Below are positions 15,501-20,680 of a stretch of DNA of 29,035 nucleotides, piece after piece. Position 1 is the first letter of the stretch. Each line of letters begins with the position of its first letter. Made by a program: the position numbers and the translations under genes. This DNA comes from Branchiostoma floridae (taxonomy: Eukaryota; Chordata; Leptocardii; Amphioxiformes; Branchiostomatidae), in NCBI RefSeq assembly GCF_000003815.2, contig NC_049985.1, positions 573,644 to 602,678 of the forward strand, written 5' to 3'. The notes below the pieces were generated by a model. The model made no database searches. It was given only the letters and a program-made list of their open reading frames with translations, and had not been told where the DNA came from.

Positions 15501-18500
15501 GAACGGAACTCCTCAGGAGGTAGTACGTTCCTGTGTTTTCTGTTTCTGTGGGTTGTTTTAAACTTTCGACAGACTCTTCAATCTTCCTCAAGTAGTCTGA
15601 ACCACTCTCTTATGACACAAGACACGTGACTTCGGAAGTTTGTCAAAAGTTCCTCTGCAGTCATTTCCTCCATGTTGGGTAGAGGACTTTTTAGTCTAAT
15701 CTCTGACATCTTTTTTGCCATCTGACACCTGCAGATACTACGCCAACTTCAAGTTCAAGATGCTGAACTTCCCCACCATGCTGGCGGAGAAGGGGCTGGA
15801 CGACAAGGAGGCTCTGCCGGGGTACTACTACCGTGACGTAAGCACAAGTTCAAGTTTATTCTAGTGTACACGATTCATACGACTCCAGGGCTGACACATG
15901 TCAACGTACATAGTACTGTATAAAAGCCATATTGTTGTGAAATCGTAGGATTGTGCTTATATATGAGAGGGTAAAGGCTTTTAGACGGTTGTTATTGTTG
16001 TTATTATTGTTGTTGTTGTTGTTTACCTCAGGACGGACTGCTGATATGGGAGCCATCAGTAAGTACGTAGGAGACATCCTGAAGCTGTCCTATGACGACA
16101 CGGTTGTTGTTATTGTTGTTTTTATTGTTGTTATTGTTGTTTACCTCAGGACGGACTGCTGATTTGGGAGGCCATCAGTAAGTACGTCGGAGACATCCTG
16201 AAATTGTTCTATGACGACACCGTTGCCCTTAGAGACGACCTGGAGATCCAGAACTGGATCCGTGACGTGAAGCAACAAGGCCTGCAGGTTTGTTTGGTTC
16301 TGTAGAACTCGGGTTGGTAGGTCATATGAAATTTGTTCCGTGGGCCACTGCCATTGTGTTTGTTGAAAAGAATTGGTGGCATTTTGCCAGTACAACGAAC
16401 CTGTAAATACTGTACATAGCGTCTGCCTTCTTCTATGACGACGAGTAGAAGAATAGCTTTTGAGTGAGCTAAACTGGATCGAGATCACCTTGACTTTTTC
16501 ACGTCATTATTCACACATTATAGAAAAAGTGGGATCCTTCGTCTTCCACTGTCCCAATGAAAGAAGTCGAATCCAACAAGTTACAATTTAGAGTTAAACT
16601 TAAGACGAGGGTAGACACATTCTATATTTTTGTACACTATTTGTTTGTCCCCTTTCATTTCACCACTTTAATCAATCCTCGGGCAAGGATTTGTAATAAA
16701 CTATTATTATTCCAAAGACACAAGGACATATCCCAACTTCCCCACATTCACTGACGAACAGAAAGTCACTTTTCTCTTGAAATCGCAGAACCCGCAAATT
16801 GTAGAAAATGTGGGGCTTTTCGTCTTCCTCTGCTTCCAAAAAAAGACGTCAAACCCAACCTGTTTAGAAATAGCCAACACTTGTATTAGAATGTTGTTAA
16901 CAACTGTTCATTGTCACTTGTATATCTCCTATGTTTATACCATGTACTTGCAATTAGCCCTCAGGCACGAACTTGCAAATAAACTTCTTCTTCATTACTA
17001 ATATTCCCCAGTGGGAGGACGAGTCCGACAAGGGCCTGCCCGACGGCGTGCGGACCATCCGGGAACTCGCCGACATCGTCACCAGCGTCATCTTCACGTG
17101 CAGCGCGCACTACGCGGGGCACAACGCCGCGCAACAGGACGTCTACAGCCTGGTACCTCCTATCGTTAGTCATAGTCTGGTAGTGCTAGTGTACAGCCTG
17201 GTACGTTCTAACATTAGTCATAATCTGGTAGTGTCAGTGTACAGCCTTTAGCGTGATGTTCTAGTGTACAGTATGTCCCGTCATCTTCAGTTGCAGCGCA
17301 CACTACGCCGGGCACAACGCGGCTCAGCAAGACGCCTTCAGTCTGGTACGTCTGCTGTGAAGACATAAGTTCCACTACCTGGCCATGTAGGGTTTATGTC
17401 CCAAAGTGCCTCAAAACAACACGAATTGTCTGGCAGGGTCCTTATTTCCCATTAAGATCTAAGCATTAACTTCCGATTCCGATCCCCAGGTGCCAAACTC
17501 CTCGATGAACATAGGGCGATAATTATAACCTCCCCGTATTTCAGCCCCTGGCTGCGAAGAGAGAGTAGTCCGACCACCGTATACTCCAAAACATAATCTA
17601 AAACAATCTTAAGATTCTTCTTCCGACCCCCAACCCCTCCAGGTGCCGAACTCCCCGATGAACATGCGGCGCGCTCCGCCCAAGCGAAAGCCGCGGAAGG
17701 GCGAGACGGAGATGGAGGACATCATGGAGGCTCTACCCGACAGACAGGCCTCCTGCAAGCAGCTCAACATGGCCATCGCACTGTCAAACCTCGGAATAGA
17801 GGAGGTAGGACAAACTTCTTTCTCTTCCTACCCCTCTCACTGTCTCTGTCCCCCCCTCTCTCTCTAGCTCTCTATCTCCCTCTCTCTGACGCCCTCCCTC
17901 TTTCTCTCATCATGGAGGCGCTATCCGACAGACAAGCCTCCTGCAAGCAGCTCAACATGCATATGGCCATCGCGCTCTCCAACCTCGGCATAGAGGAGGT
18001 AAAGCAGACCTCTCTCTTCTCTCTCTCTCATCCCCCCTCTCCTCTCTCTCCTCTCTCTCTTCTCCCTCCCCCTCTCTTCCACCATGGAGGCGCTACCCGA
18101 CAAACAGCTCAACATGGCCATCGCTCTATCAAACCTCGTCAAAGAGGAGGTAGGTTTTGGTTCTCTCTTGGCTCTCCCTCTCTCTCTCTCTCTGCCCCCC
18201 CCCCCCCCCTTCTCCCGCCATGAAGGCTCTATCTGAGCTGAGCTGACAAACAGCTTCACAAATGTTTTATGGACTCACGCGCATTTGTGTCTTTTTTTCT
18301 TTCAACAGGAAGAGGACGGCGGGTGTTTGGGGCACTTCAGTGACCGGTACTTCACGGAGGACCGCGCTCAGGTTATCCTGGGAGAGTTCCAGCAGAACCT
18401 GCAGCAGATCGGCGAGACCATCCGGCGGCGGAACGAGGCTCTGGACGTGCCGTACACGCACCTGCTGCCGGAGAAACTACCCAAGGCCTTCAGGGTCTAG
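366..18500 (+). CDS. Catalase-related allene oxide synthase-lipoxygenase fusion (AOS-PLAT-LOX), 19 exons, 5' partial, probable pseudoenzyme
   Basis: Join 366-486, 1034-1188, 3279-3418, 4967-5155, 6027-6126, 6622-6786, 7582-7766, 8657-8964, 9554-9740, 9901-10081, 11219-11332, 13247-13414, 14662-14784, 15174-15370, 15735-15837, 16150-16287, 17012-17152, 17643-17804, 18309-18500. All introns are GT/AG, all phases agree and the sum is 3069 nt (1022 residues plus stop). Coral AOS-LOX is about 1066 residues, so roughly 35-45 N-terminal residues lie upstream. Order: cAOS-like residues 1-~320, PLAT ~338-452, LOX ~455-1022. In corals the LOX makes an 8R-hydroperoxide that cAOS turns into an allene oxide. 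Here distal His33 is kept (RKSHAHG), but the residues matching cAOS N137, R349 and Y353 are V103, K312 and N316. LOX iron ligands read H703, N708, Y892, N896 and terminal V1022, where active enzymes have H, H, H, N and I. The frame is intact, so this looks like an expressed but non-canonical protein rather than a pseudogene. Reference sequences are from memory. Confidence 0.9.
867..940 (+). repeat. Decayed copy of the 5' part of gene 1 exon 1034-1188
   Basis: The block from cccagatcg to ttcccggtcc parallels 1040-1107 of the real exon (gagcac...gagttcttyaaaccsg...ttcccggtcc) with many substitutions and small indels. It is an old acceptor-side duplicate left in the intron; its reading frame is broken. 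Confidence 0.75.
1034..1188 (+). CDS. Gene 1 exon: cAOS domain (residues 41-92)
   Basis: The acceptor is the tag at 1031-1033 and the donor gttagt starts at 1189. It encodes the VSDPAFPEHEFFKPGR segment, very close to the coral cAOS VNDPKFPEHEFF region. A decayed copy of its first ~74 nt lies upstream at 867-940. Confidence 0.9.
1189..3278. other. Large intron of gene 1 without a recognised gene
   Basis: This is 2.1 kb of AT-rich sequence. A few short protein-like stretches occur (for example 2811-2921, reading LIIGEEIISDTKTVDETKVQ before a stop), but no domain or transposon terminus could be recognised. Confidence 0.4.
3279..3418 (+). CDS. Gene 1 exon: cAOS domain, distal Asn replaced by Val (residues 93-138)
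   Basis: The acceptor ccccag ends at 3278 and the donor gtgagt starts at 3419; the exon ends in phase 2. The segment PLDMELVTGSVDTCW aligns with coral PLDIVMNTGEANIFW without gaps, placing Val103 (3309-3311) where coral has distal heme-pocket Asn137. Three partial donor-side copies follow at 3467-3845. Confidence 0.9.
3419..3845 (+). repeat. Donor-side copies of exon 3279-3418 in a TG-microsatellite intron
   Basis: Partial copies of the exon's 3' part plus donor lie at 3467-3571, 3641-3672 (internally deleted) and ~3756-3844, each ending in catcat followed by GT. They are separated by long (TG)n and G-runs. The last copy also has a possible acceptor (tttttag ending at 3755), making it an exon-like unit of 89 nt. 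Confidence 0.88.
4010..4900 (+). repeat. Six acceptor-side partial copies upstream of exon 4967-5155
   Basis: Copies of the ctactacggactggtagac exon start follow intronic acceptors at about 4010, 4101, 4287, 4428, 4605 and 4817. The intronic lead (catgttactgcagcagg, ggttttcatatctc) is repeated too. Copies differ in length and decay: 4817 follows AA instead of AG, and 4010 soon meets an in-frame stop. None carries a full exon. Confidence 0.88.
4967..5155 (+). CDS. Gene 1 exon: cAOS domain (residues 139-201)
   Basis: The acceptor cacag ends at 4966 and the donor gtaagt starts at 5156. It encodes YYGLVDSLRRAPESYTDL, matching coral YYYNLVEALRRAPDTF. This is the only copy that has both splice sites: acceptor-side partial copies lie upstream (4010-4900) and donor-side partial copies downstream (5223-5850). 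Confidence 0.92.
5156..5850 (+). repeat. Donor-side partial copies downstream of exon 4967-5155
   Basis: A unit of about 145 bp repeats after the real donor: the last ~70 nt of the exon, a GT donor, then a ctttcactttyac-rich spacer. Good copies lie at about 5223-5299, 5370-5445 and 5513-5589; decayed ones near 5657-5717 and 5783-5841. None has an acceptor. Confidence 0.9.
5865..5990 (-). mobile_element. LINE-type 3' tail fragment, inverted copy of the 20040-20170 element
   Basis: The reverse complement reads cctcaatgaaaagcggtctg then caggcc...ggaataaac...ggttcaaac. It parallels the plus-strand element at 20090-20175 (cctcagtgaaaagcggcctg caggcc...gaataaataaa...ttcaaac). It is probably an old insertion of a non-LTR element 3' end in opposite orientation to gene 1. 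Confidence 0.6.
6027..6126 (+). CDS. Gene 1 exon: cAOS domain (residues 202-235)
   Basis: The acceptor ccccag ends at 6026 and the donor gttagc starts at 6127. It encodes RRERLPDEFRPQTYLRTEF and ends KKPINYTLQ, matching the coral RPDDYLRKEYVERLQKGPVNYRLQ region. It is one of the few exons here with no clear tandem junction copy. A minus-oriented LINE-type tail lies just upstream. Confidence 0.92.
6343..6525 (+). repeat. Two decayed acceptor-side copies of exon 6622-6786
   Basis: Copies at 6343-6395 and 6473-6525 resemble the start of the exon (ctacagcttcacgagtggga through attttcaacc), each behind a pyrimidine-rich lead. Substitutions and indels break the frame. Confidence 0.75.
6622..6786 (+). 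CDS. Gene 1 exon: cAOS domain (residues 236-290)
   Basis: The acceptor acag ends at 6621 and the donor gtaata starts at 6787; 55 whole codons. It encodes LQLHEWEENDPYEIF and VRVWDPDTHPWIDLAHV, matching the coral IQIHEA and WDKETHPWFDLAKV segments. Decayed acceptor-side copies lie upstream and an array of donor-side copies downstream. Confidence 0.92.
6787..7222 (+). repeat. Donor-side array downstream of exon 6622-6786, with ~177-bp higher-order unit
   Basis: The exon end (atcaccgagaggatgatctt through acacag plus GT donor) recurs near 6840, 6931, 7018, 7110 and 7182, spaced by AAACAAATAAA-type spacers. Bases from about 6781 to 6956 are repeated almost exactly at about 6957-7133, so pairs of units were duplicated together. 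Confidence 0.88.
7293..7425. other. Assembly gap (133 Ns)
   Basis: The run of Ns lies in the intron just before exon 7582-7766 and directly after the tandem array. The gap probably reflects repeat collapse, so the true array could be longer. Confidence 0.99.
7582..7766 (+). CDS. Gene 1 exon: end of cAOS domain (heme ligand lost) and start of PLAT (residues 291-351)
   Basis: The acceptor ctccag ends at 7581 and the donor gtgagt starts at 7767. The segment SLGLVEPKSIYDHSSVPY followed by LKAKVNPFM aligns gap-free with coral SLGLLEAKSPEDYNSIGE followed by LRVAVYTWV. The Arg349-x3-Tyr353 heme-ligand motif is therefore Lys312-x3-Asn316 (AAG 7645-7647, AAC 7657-7659). The exon ends with the first PLAT strand, HKYTLEIHTGRTKG. 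Three donor-side partial copies follow. A gap of Ns lies just upstream. Confidence 0.92.
7810..8335. repeat. Telomere-like (CTAACC/CTAACT)n hexamer spacers
   Basis: Irregular runs of ctaactctaacccacacta type hexamers fill the spaces between the exon copies. They resemble degenerate CCCTAA telomeric repeats, but the unit is mixed. Confidence 0.6.
7861..8290 (+). repeat. Three donor-side copies of the end of exon 7582-7766
   Basis: Copies at 7861-7930, 8047-8116 and 8221-8290 start at aacccggaacc and end with the exon end plus gtgagtac donor. All keep the open frame of the PLAT first strand. Spacers are degenerate (CTAACY)n hexamers with no acceptor. Confidence 0.92.
8541..8614 (+). repeat. 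Acceptor-side copy of exon 8657-8964
   Basis: After cttgcag, the first ~74 nt of the exon are present with a few silent changes, then sequence diverges at ctggacc. The lead ccttg...gcag is repeated before the real exon. Confidence 0.92.
8657..8964 (+). CDS. Gene 1 exon: PLAT domain (residues 352-454)
   Basis: The acceptor gtgcag ends at 8656 and the donor gtgcgt starts at 8965. It encodes SGTDSTITVILIGAW, PPIKLDQAFMNNFEAG and SDWYVDSIFVVD, the conserved blocks of the PLAT/C2-like domain that targets lipoxygenases to membranes (coral 8R-LOX has SPIKLDNFFKNDFEAG and NPDWYLEDVKIVD). An acceptor-side copy lies at 8541-8614 and a donor-side copy at 9045-9116. Confidence 0.93.
8966..9200. repeat. 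(CTGT)n microsatellite tracts
   Basis: Long imperfect CTGT tetranucleotide tracts flank the duplicated end of the PLAT exon. Confidence 0.9.
9045..9116 (+). repeat. Donor-side copy of the end of exon 8657-8964
   Basis: The last ~72 nt of the exon recur, followed by donor gtacgg. The spacers on both sides are (CTGT)n microsatellite. Confidence 0.92.
9241..9436 (+). repeat. Two acceptor-side partial copies of exon 9554-9740
   Basis: A decayed copy lies at 9241-9286 and a good one at 9360-9436 (acceptor cccgcag), which stops matching after the gaaggagtggtaccagtg segment. The repeated lead includes gataacgatgatgattgtac. Confidence 0.88.
9278..9540. repeat. (GAT)n microsatellite tracts
   Basis: Trinucleotide GAT tracts at 9278-9318 and about 9444-9540 separate the exon copies. 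They create long but meaningless Met/Asp- and His-rich reading frames. Confidence 0.92.
9554..9740 (+). CDS. Gene 1 exon: PLAT-LOX linker and start of LOX domain (residues 455-516)
   Basis: The acceptor cacag ends at 9553 and the donor gtgcca starts at 9741. It encodes the VLRGLRELELEKRRERYQW helix and KTLNDLPRDNK. The complete exon is the last of three copies; partial copies at 9241-9286 and 9360-9436 are separated by GAT-repeat tracts. Confidence 0.88.
9901..10081 (+). CDS. Gene 1 exon: LOX domain (residues 517-577)
   Basis: The acceptor is the AG at 9899-9900 and the donor gtaagt starts at 10082. It encodes KNGIPLRVKFNSAFRRWEKF and ends WRTDFEFGRQILNE, matching the mammalian 5-LOX segment WQEDLMFGYQFLNG. 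At least five partial donor-side copies follow. Confidence 0.88.
10117..10604 (+). repeat. Donor-side array (~90-bp unit) of the end of exon 9901-10081
   Basis: Units near 10117, 10231, 10320, 10410 and 10501 carry ctgtgagaacctgataacgg then the exon end through ctcaaygag and a GT donor (gtaagt, gtatgg or gtatat). The fifth copy is longer and retains more of the exon. A further relic lies at about 10748-10790. Confidence 0.9.
10981..11004 (+). repeat. Short acceptor-side copy of exon 11219-11332
   Basis: The lead cacccctcttccctcc plus tag and the first bases tgccaccccaataccatcac duplicate the real acceptor region at about 11200-11240. Confidence 0.85.
11219..11332 (+). CDS. Gene 1 exon: LOX domain (residues 578-615)
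   Basis: The acceptor tcccag ends at 11218 and the donor gtaagt starts at 11333; 38 whole codons. CHPSTITRCRMIPPNFPVQD matches the LOX segment CNPVLIRRCTELPEKLPVT. A short acceptor-side copy lies at 10981-11004 and a donor-side remnant near 11411-11441. Confidence 0.9.
11405..11441 (+). repeat. Donor-side remnant of exon 11219-11332
   Basis: The stretch agcaacatgaacctcaaggc then aaccgtacgtac resembles the end of the exon and its donor with small insertions. A second relic is near 11615-11645. Confidence 0.55.
11691..13246 (+). repeat. Ten-copy acceptor-side minisatellite of exon 13247-13414 (mostly 168-bp spacing)
   Basis: Partial exon starts at 11691, 11876, 12044, 12212, 12380, 12545, 12743, 12911 and 13079, then the complete exon at 13247. 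Spacings are 185, 168, 168, 168, 165, 198, 168, 168 and 168. Each unit is ~125 nt of exon plus a TCATT-rich lead ending in CAG, except 12044, where the acceptor is CTG. Two spacer types occur: one open (ccatagccgtctcttattc), the other with an in-frame TAA (cattcataattttc). Exon parts are nearly identical, implying recent duplication or conversion. Confidence 0.95.
13247..13414 (+). CDS. Gene 1 exon: LOX domain (residues 616-671)
   Basis: The acceptor ccccag ends at 13246 and the donor gtgggg starts at 13415; 168 nt. It encodes GRLYMMDCSLLDGL, APMALFYVNGKKEFVPIAIQ and a final LYPQ, which joins PGPENPIWTP of the next exon exactly as in other LOXs (VPIAIQLNQ-PG-ENPIW). It is the last, and only complete, copy of a ten-copy array. 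Confidence 0.93.
13531..13721. mobile_element. MITE-like inverted-repeat element in intron
   Basis: Imperfect terminal inverted repeats run about 13531-13582 (tactctccaagcagaggt, gctccggctgttttc) and 13671-13721 (gaaaacagccggagc, acctctgcctggagagta). The total is about 190 bp with no coding capacity. A target duplication could not be fixed with certainty. Confidence 0.75.
13722..14661. other. Intron remainder between exons 13247-13414 and 14662-14784
   Basis: This is AT-rich sequence in which I see no exon, RNA gene or clear repeat. Confidence 0.4.
14662..14784 (+). CDS. Gene 1 exon: LOX iron-site helix with second His replaced by Asn (residues 672-712)
   Basis: The acceptor ttgcag ends at 14661 and the donor gtaaga starts at 14785. 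It encodes NPIWTPMDSDFDWILAKMYL and SADAQIHQLVSNSLTQ. In LOXs this helix reads HQxxxHLLRTH, with both His (H367 and H372 in human 5-LOX) binding iron. Here the first is kept (His703, 14755-14757) and the second is Asn708 (AAC 14770-14772). The downstream RTH is also lost (SLTQ). Confidence 0.93.
14785..15173. other. Intron of gene 1, possible decayed repeat
   Basis: Bases 14880-15060 contain motifs such as cggtcatatggccttcttca and cgatgaagaagg that look repeat-derived. I could not assign them to a family. Confidence 0.3.
15174..15370 (+). CDS. Gene 1 exon: LOX domain (residues 713-777)
   Basis: The acceptor gacag ends at 15173 and the donor gtaatt starts at 15371. It encodes EPFAVSTYRNLSAAHPVYKL followed by LVPHVRKVFAHS, matching the conserved LOX AMYRQLPAVHPIFKLL..HVR segment. 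Confidence 0.93.
15488..15530 (+). repeat. Decayed donor-side copy of exon 15174-15370
   Basis: The stretch ggaactcctcaggaggtagt then cgttcctgtg parallels the exon end ggaactcatcaagaggtaat then cgtttctgtg. An even poorer relic is near 15437. Confidence 0.6.
15735..15837 (+). CDS. Gene 1 exon: LOX domain (residues 778-812)
   Basis: The acceptor ctgcag ends at 15734 and the donor gtaagc starts at 15838. It encodes FKMLNFPTMLAEKGLDDKEA and LPGYYYRD, matching the LOX LCFPEAIKARGMESKE and IPYYFYRD segments. No tandem copy was seen. Confidence 0.93.
16032..16102 (+). repeat. Acceptor-side copy of exon 16150-16287, frameshifted
   Basis: After ctcag the first ~71 nt of the exon are repeated, but one base is missing in gggagccatcag (real exon gggaggccatcag). 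TTG-rich spacers flank it. Confidence 0.9.
16150..16287 (+). CDS. Gene 1 exon: LOX domain (residues 813-858)
   Basis: The acceptor ctcag ends at 16149 and the donor gtttgt starts at 16288. It encodes DGLLIWEAISKYVGDILKLF followed by YDDT, matching LOX DGLLVWEAIRTFTAEVVDIYY. An upstream copy at 16032-16102 lacks one base and is frameshifted, so it cannot replace this exon. Confidence 0.93.
16520..17003 (+). mobile_element. Two tandem CR1/L2-like LINE 3' tails
   Basis: Two similar segments occur: tagaaaaagtgggatccttc near 16522 and tagaaaatgtggggcttttc near 16800. Each is followed by a tail with ctcgggcaaggatttgtaat then aaactattattatt (about 16677-16712) or ctcaggcacgaacttgcaaa then taaacttcttcttc (about 16959-16998). 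This gggcaa...caataaa(ctt)n form is typical of non-LTR element 3' ends. Confidence 0.55.
17012..17152 (+). CDS. Gene 1 exon: third LOX iron His replaced by Tyr (residues 859-905)
   Basis: The acceptor ccccag ends at 17011 and the donor gtacct starts at 17153. VIFTCSAHYAGHNAAQQ aligns with 5-LOX VIFTASAQHAAVNFGQY. Iron ligand H550 corresponds to Tyr892 (TAC 17111-17113) and N554 to Asn896, which is kept. A His sits one residue earlier (His891). The partial donor-side copy at 17280-17345 has the same HYAGHN, arguing against a base-call error. Confidence 0.93.
17180..17345 (+). repeat. Donor-side copies of exon 17012-17152
   Basis: Short copies of tgtacagcctggta lie near 17190 and 17240. A longer copy at 17280-17345 retains the CSAHYAGHNAAQQD coding segment and a gtacgt donor. 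Confidence 0.88.
17490..17521 (+). repeat. Acceptor-side copy of exon 17643-17804
   Basis: After ccccag, gtgccaaactcctcgatgaa repeats the first bases of the exon, then decays. Confidence 0.85.
17643..17804 (+). CDS. Gene 1 exon: LOX domain with basic insertion (residues 906-959)
   Basis: The acceptor tccag ends at 17642 and the donor gtagga starts at 17805. It encodes VPNSPMNMRRAPPKRKPRKG, then EALPDRQASCKQL, matching LOX IPNAPPTMRAPPP and DTLPDRGRSCWHL. The KRKPRK cluster is much more basic than the usual loop. An acceptor-side copy lies upstream at 17490-17521; two good and one decayed donor-side copies lie downstream. Confidence 0.92.
17909..18260 (+). repeat. Donor-side copies of the end of exon 17643-17804
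   Basis: Copies lie at 17909-17998 (six extra bases, donor gtaaag) and 18081-18149 (internal deletion, donor gtaggt), with a relic at about 18216-18260. CT-rich spacers separate them. Confidence 0.9.
18309..18500 (+). CDS. Gene 1 last exon: LOX C-terminus ending in Val (residues 960-1022)
   Basis: The acceptor caacag ends at 18308 and the TAG stop is at 18498-18500. It encodes LGHFSDRYFTEDRAQVILGE and LPYTHLLPEKLP-type sequence, ending KAFRV. The C-terminal carboxylate of LOXs binds iron, usually from Ile; Val is a mild change. Confidence 0.93.
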   Translation, partial: EEDGGCLGHFSDRYFTEDRAQVILGEFQQNLQQIGETIRRRNEALDVPYTHLLPEKLPKAFRV

Positions 18501-19404
18501 ATTAAGGATACATTGGAATGAAATGCATTTATCCAAAGTTCTATTTAATGGTAACGGTAATTTGCATTTAGCCACTATAAGGTAAACCCTATCCGCTGTC
18601 TTTAAAGCGAGCATTTGAGGGATGTCAAGATAGTGGTCTCAGACTGGAATATATGGAAAATACTGCAAAATGTTCAAAAGATTTGTCTGTTGTATGGGCT
18701 TTCACGACGACTGGATATGTTTGTTACTAGTTGGGTTTGGGTTTTCCCTTTGCTAAAAGTGTGAAGAAAAAAGACCACGACTAAAAGTGTATCAATAGCA
18801 ATATATAAGGATCATTTAAAAGTGTGTTATCATCTACGTAGTGGTAGTAATACTAGTCTATCAATAGTAAAACTTGCAGGTCTGAAGCTGTCTGAAAAAT
18901 TCGTTCATGTTATCGAAGTCGCATGTAGCGACTTGAAATGTAGGTAATATGCCTTGTCGTTTAGTCGGCTTAGATGCGTCATTGTAAATATGTTTGGGGT
19001 GATACCCAACCATAGCTAAGCAAATTACGGGTATTTTGGTATCTTGGTCTTGGTTTCTTGCGTTCTACTTAACAAGTATAAGCGATTGTAGGTAGGTTTA
19101 AAAAAAAGAAAGATCAGACTGCAAACTACAGACATGATGTACTGCGTACATGGGGTGTTGGGTTTTTGGAATGGATGATTATTCAAATCTAACATCATAA
19201 GATGTCATTCGCCGGGTACTCAGAGCCAAATTTTCGGCTGAGCTGTAGTACTGAAAATGTATTTATTTGCGGGGAGATATAAGTTTGCGGTAGGAATGGA
19301 AAGGATGCTTCCGTGGTTCTTTGGGTTCGCAATCGAAATGGTATTGTGACACAAAAGCACATATATGCGGTGTCAAAAGTTTTATCCGCTATGAAAACTG
19401 TGAG

Positions 19405-19410
19405 AATAAA
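19405..19410 (+). terminator. Candidate poly(A) signal AATAAA for gene 1
   Basis: This is the first canonical AATAAA I see downstream of the stop at 18500, implying a 3' UTR of about 0.9 kb. Transcript data are absent, so a non-canonical earlier site is possible. Confidence 0.35.
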
Positions 19411-19841
19411 AGCCATCGCGGCTATTTACAGATTTACCGTATCTCTAGTTCTTAGCGATATGTTTTACCACGAGCAGATACAACATCAAAGCATATATAT
19501 TAGTTATTGCTAAACCAAGGTGCATCTGACATATGGTACTTCATGTTTCTTTATTATCCTCTTCAATGTCATCAGTTCCCTTCATGTTGTACTTCAAGAT
19601 AAGATATGCTGCTCTTACAAGAATAGACAGAAAGTGAAATTGTTATATATATGACATTACATACCTGTATGATAGGCCTAGGGGTATTCCTTTGCATTGA
19701 TCGCAGTATTACAGGAGGCTGGCATCGGTACCTCGCCAGGGTGCCAGTAGTGGCAATGCTGAAAATAAAAACGTACATTATCAAATATATGTATGTGGAA
19801 TTTGGTGCTTTCTAATATTGTCAATACATTGGTCATTTCTA

Positions 19842-19944
19842 CGTCATGGTGACAACATCATTGACCCACCTTCTAGCATTACACGTTGCCATGGCGACGC
19901 CCTGGTTGACGTTTCCATCTCCGTTGCTAGGATACCATGGCGAC
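19842..19944. promoter_or_regulatory. Cluster of RFX/X-box-like motifs
   Basis: GTTGCCATGGCGAC at 19885-19898 differs by one base from the palindromic X-box GTTGCCATGGCAAC. GTTGCTAGGATAC (19923-19935) and TACCATGGCGAC (19933-19944) are further near-matches, and ATGGTGACAAC near 19848 holds a half-site. The cluster is ~740-840 bp upstream of the gene 2 ATG. RFX factors control ciliary genes in animals; the link to gene 2 is inferred. Confidence 0.55.
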
Positions 19945-20039
19945 TCGTCAAGGAGAGTTTTAACGCGTGTTGGAAAACATTTGGTCCAATCCAATCTACC
20001 GCTAAAGCTTTAAGTTACGTGGTAACACAGTCACATATG

Positions 20040-20175
20040 TTGATAGATTTATTAAGACTCGAATTAATCTGTACCTCTGTTATATCTTATCTGAGCCTTA
20101 CCTCCCTCATGACCTCAGTGAAAAGCGGCCTGCAGGCCGCTTTAAGCTTCTGGTGAATAAATAAAATTCAAACAA
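20040..20175 (+). mobile_element. LINE-type 3' tail with 22-bp perfect palindrome
   Basis: A segment ending gaataaataaaattcaaac resembles the 3' end of a CR1-like element. It holds a perfect palindrome at 20122-20143 (AAAGCGGCCTG mirrored). A diverged copy lies in the opposite orientation at about 5865-5990. Confidence 0.6.
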
Positions 20176-20556
20176 ATTAAACATACACGTGAAGGCCAGG
20201 TGAGCGAATGAGAGAACGCTCATCATCAGGGGGATTGGGCTATGTGTAATCACCTATTTCGTTTCGCATTTCCATGCACAAATCTCATGTAAAATACAGT
20301 CTTTTCTTCGTCTAAGCAATGTGTATATCAACAAGAGCGCCACGTTATATATATATGCACGTGAAGATGAAAATATTGCCAAATCAAAAACTCGGAATAC
20401 TACCTGAGAGCCTCGACTCTGTTAGAATGTACCTCTCGGTGCACCTGTGCAGAACAATGGACGATCCCACAGCACCGCCAGGCGCCGTCAAAACGTAGAA
20501 ATGCAAAATAAAAACTTACAAATGTAGATATTTCACGAAAATGCAACCTCTCTCTC

Positions 20557-20590
20557 ATTGGTCGAACAGTAATGGCCGTGCTACCATTGG
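20557..20590 (-). promoter_or_regulatory. Two inverted CCAAT boxes before gene 2
   Basis: ATTGG occurs at 20557-20561 and 20586-20590, 29 bp apart and about 90-125 bp before the ATG. Paired inverted CCAAT boxes are typical of NF-Y promoters. No TATA box lies at the right distance. Confidence 0.5.
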
Positions 20591-20680
20591 TTGCACTGTT
20601 AATTGTGATGGACAGTCGGAAACTTCCCATTGTCTGCAGCGCCTCTTGCCGTGAGTGTCAGTTCGAGATTCACCGACCTC

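Larger units (their letters stand above)
18501..20540. other. Intergenic region / gene 1 3' UTR
   Basis: No further exon is supported between the two genes. It contains the poly(A) candidate, an X-box-like cluster and a LINE-type tail, listed separately. Confidence 0.6.
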
